Source: an uncultured Eubacteriales bacterium | Lineage (GTDB): Bacteria > Bacillota > Clostridia > Oscillospirales > Oscillospiraceae | Assembly: GCA_900554275.1 (NCBI GenBank) | Contig: USGS01000066.1 | Location: 1 to 9,044 of the forward strand | Length of the DNA: 9,044 nucleotides | Reading direction: 5' to 3' | Part shown: in pieces, positions 6,836-9,044 of the stretch | How positions within the stretch are numbered: the first letter of the stretch is position 1 | How the letters are laid out: each line of letters opens with the position of its first letter | Translations under genes and position numbers: made by a program | The notes under the pieces: generated by a model | What the model saw: the letters and a program-made list of their open reading frames with translations, nothing else | What the model was told of the DNA's origin: nothing | Database searches by the model: none

Positions 6836-6836
6836 G

Positions 6837-7592
6837 CTATATATGGCCCTCCGGGAGGGGCTGGTTGTGGACCATAACGCGGCCAAAGCAGGTAAGGCTG
6901 CGGCCGCTGCCCCGGTGGAACACCACGTCCATGTCGGCACGGCGGCGGTTCAGGGAAAAAAGGTAGACCATGCCGAAGGGGTCGCGGAAATACTGCTTGC
7001 AGAGCATATCGCCGTCCACGCAGAAGATACCCACGTCGCCGTTCTGCAGCGGATCGTGGTTAACGTAGACCACCGAGCCGTCGGCGATGAGGGGGGACAT
7101 GGAGTCGCCCTGGATGCGGACGGCCAGCTCCGCGCCGGGGGGCACATCACCGGTGACGGTGAGCAGGTCGTAATCCTCGCCGAACACCGGGGCGGCAAAG
7201 CCCGCGGCGGAGGGGGAGGTGTAGATGGGGATGGTGCGGGGGTCGGCGGCGGGGGCGGTCTGACGGACCTGGTCGGTCATGACGGTGAGGGCGTCCAGCA
7301 GAGTGTGCACCGTCTGGCGGCCCGCCAGAGGCAGGGCGCGGTATTTGGTCAGCAGGCGGCGCTCCTCGTCGGTGTCCGGGCCGCTCTGGTAGAGGTAGCT
7401 GCCCCGGTAGAGGTAGTTGGGGTCGGCCTCCAGAGCGTTGAACAACCGCAGGAGCACCTCCTCCTTGGGCGCACTGACGCCGGTCTCGTAATTGCCCACG
7501 GCGGACACCGACACGCCCAACCGCTGGGCCAGCTCACTGCGGCTCATGCCTAATTCCTCGCGCCGCCGGCGCATCTGCTCTCCAAAGGACAC
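6837..7592 (-). CDS. XRE-S24 family autoproteolytic repressor (CI/LexA-like)
   Basis: A DNA-binding repressor built like phage CI. The N-terminal XRE HTH (about residues 4-60, with SRSELAQRLGVSVSAVGNYETG) binds operators. A linker leads to a C-terminal S24/LexA peptidase domain (about 120-245). The self-cleavage parts are present: an Ala130-Gly131 scissile pair (PSAAGFAA), nucleophile Ser164 in GDSMSPLI and general base Lys199 in MLCKQYF. The Ala-to-Ser distance (34) equals that of E. coli LexA (84 to 119 minus one) and the Ser-to-Lys distance is near LexA's. So RecA-stimulated cleavage after DNA damage is plausible. The GTG start is supported by AAGGAGGT 6 nt upstream. Four matching operators lie directly upstream, one in its own promoter, implying autoregulation. 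No phage genes accompany it. Confidence 0.92.
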   Translation of the reverse strand: MSFGEQMRRRREELGMSRSELAQRLGVSVSAVGNYETGVSAPKEEVLLRLFNALEADPNYLYRGSYLYQSGPDTDEERRLLTKYRALPLAGRQTVHTLLDALTVMTDQVRQTAPAADPRTIPIYTSPSAAGFAAPVFGEDYDLLTVTGDVPPGAELAVRIQGDSMSPLIADGSVVYVNHDPLQNGDVGIFCVDGDMLCKQYFRDPFGMVYLFSLNRRRADMDVVFHRGSGRSLTCFGRVMVHNQPLPEGHI

Positions 7593-7639
7593 GGGCGCAC
7601 CTCCTTACCGCTCGACAGAGTTCGACAGAATTCTCCTCT

Positions 7640-7668
7640 ATACTAACCCATAAACTTGGTTTTGTCAA
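7640..7668 (-). promoter_or_regulatory. SigA promoter of the XRE-S24 repressor
   Basis: On the minus strand consensus TTGACA (7663-7668), a 17-nt spacer and TAGTAT (7640-7645) lead to a start near 7633, about 40 nt before the GTG. The spacer is filled by one operator copy (7647-7659), as expected for autorepression. Confidence 0.88.
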
Positions 7669-7752
7669 TGTAGTATAACAAGAAAATTGTGATTTTATGC
7701 TTGACACAACAAGTTTCTTGTGATATATTAAGGCCGTTCACAAGAAACTTGG
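7647..7752. promoter_or_regulatory. Four-site operator array with exact 31-bp phasing
   Basis: Four related 13-bp sites have the form ACAAG-AAA-CTTGT (or its complement): 7647-7659 (most diverged, half-site AAACTTGG intact), 7678-7690, 7709-7721 (perfect 5-bp arms) and 7740-7752. Their centres are 7653, 7684, 7715 and 7746, exactly 31 bp apart, close to three helical turns. All would lie on the same face of the DNA, favouring cooperative binding. The adjacent XRE-S24 repressor is the natural ligand; this is inference. Confidence 0.85.
7701..7729 (+). promoter_or_regulatory. Divergent consensus promoter with no recognisable target gene
   Basis: TTGACA (7701-7706), a 17-nt spacer and TATATT (7724-7729) form a strong SigA-type promoter pointing right. 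The best operator (7709-7721) fills its spacer and another (7740-7752) lies just past the predicted start (about 7736). Transcription would run antisense into the 3' end of the lipoprotein gene. No plausible sense gene follows. Confidence 0.8.
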
Positions 7753-7765
7753 TTTTTAAACGCAG

Positions 7766-7790
7766 AAAAAGCCGCGCCCGAGGGCGCGGC
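7766..7790 (-). terminator. Intrinsic terminator of the lipoprotein gene
   Basis: On the minus strand an 8-bp GC stem (7783-7790 with 7771-7778, 4-nt loop) is followed by TTTTT (7766-7770), 29 bp after the lipoprotein stop. In the plus direction no T-tract follows, so it should not stop the rightward transcript. Confidence 0.88.
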
Positions 7791-7819
7791 GGGAAAGACG
7801 GGAGGTGCGGAGGATGCGG

Positions 7820-8827
7820 TCAGTTGGTTTTGCCGTCGTCCAGCGGGTCGATGATGGTCACATCGTCGCCCAGCAGGTGGGTGTTGGGCCAGTGGCGGAC
7901 GCCGGGAACGGTGATCGCGCCGGACCAGAGCTGGTACTCGATGGTCTCAGGCATCCAGACGTTGGCGTCCAGTGTGCCCCCGGTGAGGAGGACGGTGGGG
8001 GTCACGGCCTGATGGCCATCGCCGCTGAAGCCCCAGCCCTCGGTGATGGTGACGGCGCCGCCGCGGCACACCAGGTTGGTGCAGTCCATGAGCTGGCTGA
8101 CCGTCAGCGTACCACCCGTGACGCAGGCATCGCCGGTGGTGAAGGCCATGTCCTCCACCGTCAGGCTGCCGGAGCGCACCACCAGGTTGGCGGTGCTGTC
8201 GGAGGCGCTGTTGGCGTTCAGGAACAGGCTGGGAACGGTGACATCCACGCCGTCGATGACCAGCGCGGGCCAGGCCTGCTGGCTGGCGCCGGACTCGATG
8301 TGCTGCGCCAGGGTCAGAGAGCCTGTGCCGGTGATGACCACGGTGTCGAAGCCGCCGAACATCCCGATCTGACCGCCGGTGCCGTTGTCCGCCCAGCAGT
8401 CTCCCTCCAGCTCCAGCCACAGAACGCCGCCGGAAATGCTGCAAAAGCCGGGGATAAAGCTGTCCTTGGCCTGCACGTGGACGCAGTGGTACAGCTGGCC
8501 GTCCCAGCAGAAGCGGCCATAGTCGCCGGTCTCGGTGGCCTTGCCGCCGGTGAGGTCGGTCATATAAAGGCCCTCGCCGCCGTTGGCGGCCAGCTGGGTG
8601 TATTCGCCCTCGTGCCACAGGGGCAGGTAGTCCGGCGCGCCCCGGCCGGCATCGGCCGCCAGGGGCAGCTTGCTGTCGGTGGGGGCGATGGGTGACCAGT
8701 CGGCGTAATCGTAGTACAGGCGGCAAATCTCGGGGACATCCCCATCAGAGGGCGGGGTATCAGTCTTGCCGCAGGCGCACAGCAGCGATAGCGACAGGGT
8801 GAGCAGCAGGCAGAAAATACGTTTCAT
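7820..8827 (-). CDS. Secreted lipoprotein with a repetitive beta-rich domain
   Basis: The 335-residue product starts MKRIF with a hydrophobic signal (LLLTLSLSLLCAC) and a lipobox ending at Cys19 (LCAC), so it should be lipidated and anchored outside the membrane. A Cys at the -2 lipobox position is slightly unusual. A Thr/Pro-rich spacer follows. The rest shows short Gly/Thr/Val-rich strands at regular intervals (VVITGTGSLTLAQ, NLVVRSGSLTVEDM, CVTGGTLTVSQL, LVCRGGAVTITEG, TVLLTGGTLDANVW), which suggests a right-handed beta-helix or a carbohydrate-binding surface domain. The family is not certain. The start at 8827 is chosen because AAGGAGG lies 8 nt upstream and a promoter precedes it; the frame stays open further upstream without either. 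It is monocistronic, with its own terminator. Function unknown; cell-surface or glycan binding is a guess. Confidence 0.82.
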   Translation of the reverse strand: MKRIFCLLLTLSLSLLCACGKTDTPPSDGDVPEICRLYYDYADWSPIAPTDSKLPLAADAGRGAPDYLPLWHEGEYTQLAANGGEGLYMTDLTGGKATETGDYGRFCWDGQLYHCVHVQAKDSFIPGFCSISGGVLWLELEGDCWADNGTGGQIGMFGGFDTVVITGTGSLTLAQHIESGASQQAWPALVIDGVDVTVPSLFLNANSASDSTANLVVRSGSLTVEDMAFTTGDACVTGGTLTVSQLMDCTNLVCRGGAVTITEGWGFSGDGHQAVTPTVLLTGGTLDANVWMPETIEYQLWSGAITVPGVRHWPNTHLLGDDVTIIDPLDDGKTN

Positions 8828-8864
8828 AGTCGTCCTCCTTTTGATGCGCGGACGGGATACCGAT

Positions 8865-8893
8865 ATTATATCGGAAAGAGAGGGGGAGTGCAA
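8865..8893 (-). promoter_or_regulatory. SigA promoter of the lipoprotein gene inside a palindrome
   Basis: On the minus strand TTGCAC (8888-8893), a 17-nt spacer and TATAAT (8865-8870) form a good SigA promoter about 38 nt before the lipoprotein ATG. The -10 box lies in the perfect odd palindrome CCGATAT-A-ATATCGG (8860-8874), which could be a repressor site or a chance feature. Confidence 0.78.
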
Positions 8894-8895
8894 TA

Positions 8896-8926
8896 AAAAA
8901 CCGCCCTGCGAAGCAGGACGGTTTTT
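8896..8926 (-). terminator. Terminator copy 1 (after the tRNA-like hairpin)
   Basis: Positions 8896-8903 plus 8905-8909 pair with 8913-8917 plus 8919-8926 (one C-A mismatch, GAA/TTC loop), and on the minus strand the stem ends in a T-run. It is identical to 8991-9021 and starts directly at the CCA-like end of the element at 8926-8984. It may also insulate the lipoprotein promoter from upstream transcription. Confidence 0.88.
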
Positions 8927-8984
8927 GGTGGGGGATGGTGGATTTACCCCTTCGGGGCATAAACTTCGACTCCACCTATCCCCC
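8926..8984 (-). ncRNA. CCA-ended tRNA-like hairpin (minihelix or tRNA relic)
   Basis: Read on the minus strand, GGGGGAT (8978-8984) pairs with ATCCCCC (8930-8936), and GGTGGA (8971-8976) pairs with TCCACC (8937-8942) across one bulged A. This gives 13 bp, the size of an acceptor plus T-stem. It ends with discriminator A and CCA, then a terminator. The interior holds GTCGAAG, similar to a T-loop, and a small TTTA/CCCC-GAA-GGGG/TAAA hairpin. There is no D-arm or anticodon arm, so it is not a functional tRNA. It may be a decayed tRNA copy or a small structured RNA. Confidence 0.5.
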
Positions 8985-8990
8985 ACAAGT

Positions 8991-9021
8991 AAAAACCGCC
9001 CTGCGAAGCAGGACGGTTTTT
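8991..9021 (-). terminator. Terminator copy 2 (after the partial tRNA)
   Basis: Same stem as 8896-8926, beginning right at the CCA end of the tRNA that enters from the right edge and ending in a T-run on the minus strand. Terminators placed directly at the CCA end match the arrangement after tRNA-Val at 6204. Confidence 0.9.
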
Positions 9022-9044
9022 GGTGGGGGATGGTGGATTCGAAC
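9021..9044 (-). tRNA. Partial tRNA, 3' end only (possibly tRNA-Tyr)
   Basis: On the minus strand the last 24 bases read as the T-loop (GTTCGAAT), the 3' T-stem (CCACC), the 3' acceptor strand (ATCCCCC), discriminator A and CCA. The rest lies beyond the window. The implied 5' end GGGGGAT would fit clostridial tRNA-Tyr from memory, but the anticodon is not visible, so identity is uncertain. Confidence 0.85.

Larger units (their letters stand above)
8896..9039. repeat. 49-bp direct repeat of a tRNA 3' end plus terminator
   Basis: Positions 8896-8944 and 8991-9039 are identical over 49 bp, offset by 95 bp. The repeated block contains the terminator stem, the CCA end, the 3' acceptor strand (ATCCCCC) and the 3' T-stem strand of a minus-strand tRNA. 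The 46 bp between the copies begin with the complement needed to pair with copy 1. Confidence 0.93.

Noticed and set aside
7612..7629. Direct repeat TCGACAGA (7612-7619, 7622-7629) in the repressor leader as a fifth operator
   Set aside because: It would be in the right position for the mirror copy of the last operator, but the sequence does not match the ACAAG-AAA-CTTGT pattern.
7647..7752. Regularly spaced repeats as a short CRISPR array
   Set aside because: The repeated unit is only 13 bp, imperfect and palindromic, spans two promoters, and no cas genes are nearby; operators explain it better.
7805..8695. Long plus-strand ORF (ATG at 7814 with GGAGG 8 nt upstream) downstream of the divergent promoter
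   Set aside because: It is antisense to the lipoprotein gene, which has a signal peptide, ribosome binding site, promoter and terminator. The translated product is rich in Gly, Ala, His and Val without any fold pattern, as expected of an antisense shadow in high-GC DNA.

Overview
The window looks like chromosomal DNA from a high-GC, Gram-positive gut-type clostridium (Bacillota, most likely an Oscillospiraceae relative). The signs are a CIRCE-controlled groES-groEL operon, tRNA genes with encoded CCA ends, strong AGGAGG-type ribosome binding sites, SigA-type promoters and a strong G/C preference at third codon positions. The genus is an inference. No transposase, integrase, CRISPR array or rRNA is visible.

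Left end (1-1146, minus strand): a hairpin-rich, gene-free stretch with copies of a GC-rich palindromic repeat. It is followed by a small operon read leftwards. The first gene is an XRE-type helix-turn-helix protein fused in frame to an NfeD-type membrane/OB-fold protein, with an intact ribosome binding site inside the reading frame. Right behind it lies a 32-residue single-pass membrane ORF. A plus-strand promoter then begins a long hairpin-filled leader (about 1289-1457) for a THUMP-domain RNA methyltransferase. A fossil copy of that gene's last codons lies just downstream.

Middle (2577-6235, plus strand): a YegS/DgkB-like lipid kinase, then groES-groEL under a SigA promoter and a perfect CIRCE element, closed by a terminator. 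Next comes a tRNA operon (Met-CAT, Glu-TTC, Val-CAC) with its own promoter, processing-type hairpins between the tRNAs and a terminator.

Right part: a GNAT acetyltransferase whose promoter lies inside the longest possible reading frame, so it starts later than the longest ORF suggests. It converges on an XRE-S24 (CI/LexA-like) autoproteolytic repressor. Upstream of the repressor is the most striking regulatory structure in the window. Four related 13-bp operators have centres exactly 31 bp apart, and two back-to-back consensus promoters are mirror-symmetric about the second operator, each with an operator filling its -35/-10 spacer. The outward promoter has no recognisable gene and runs antisense into the 3' end of a secreted lipoprotein gene. 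This resembles a phage-type switch that has lost its lytic side.

The far right holds a partial minus-strand tRNA (possibly Tyr) and its terminator. A 49-bp block made of the tRNA 3' end plus that terminator is directly repeated 95 bp away, where it closes a CCA-ended hairpin resembling a tRNA acceptor/T-arm minihelix.
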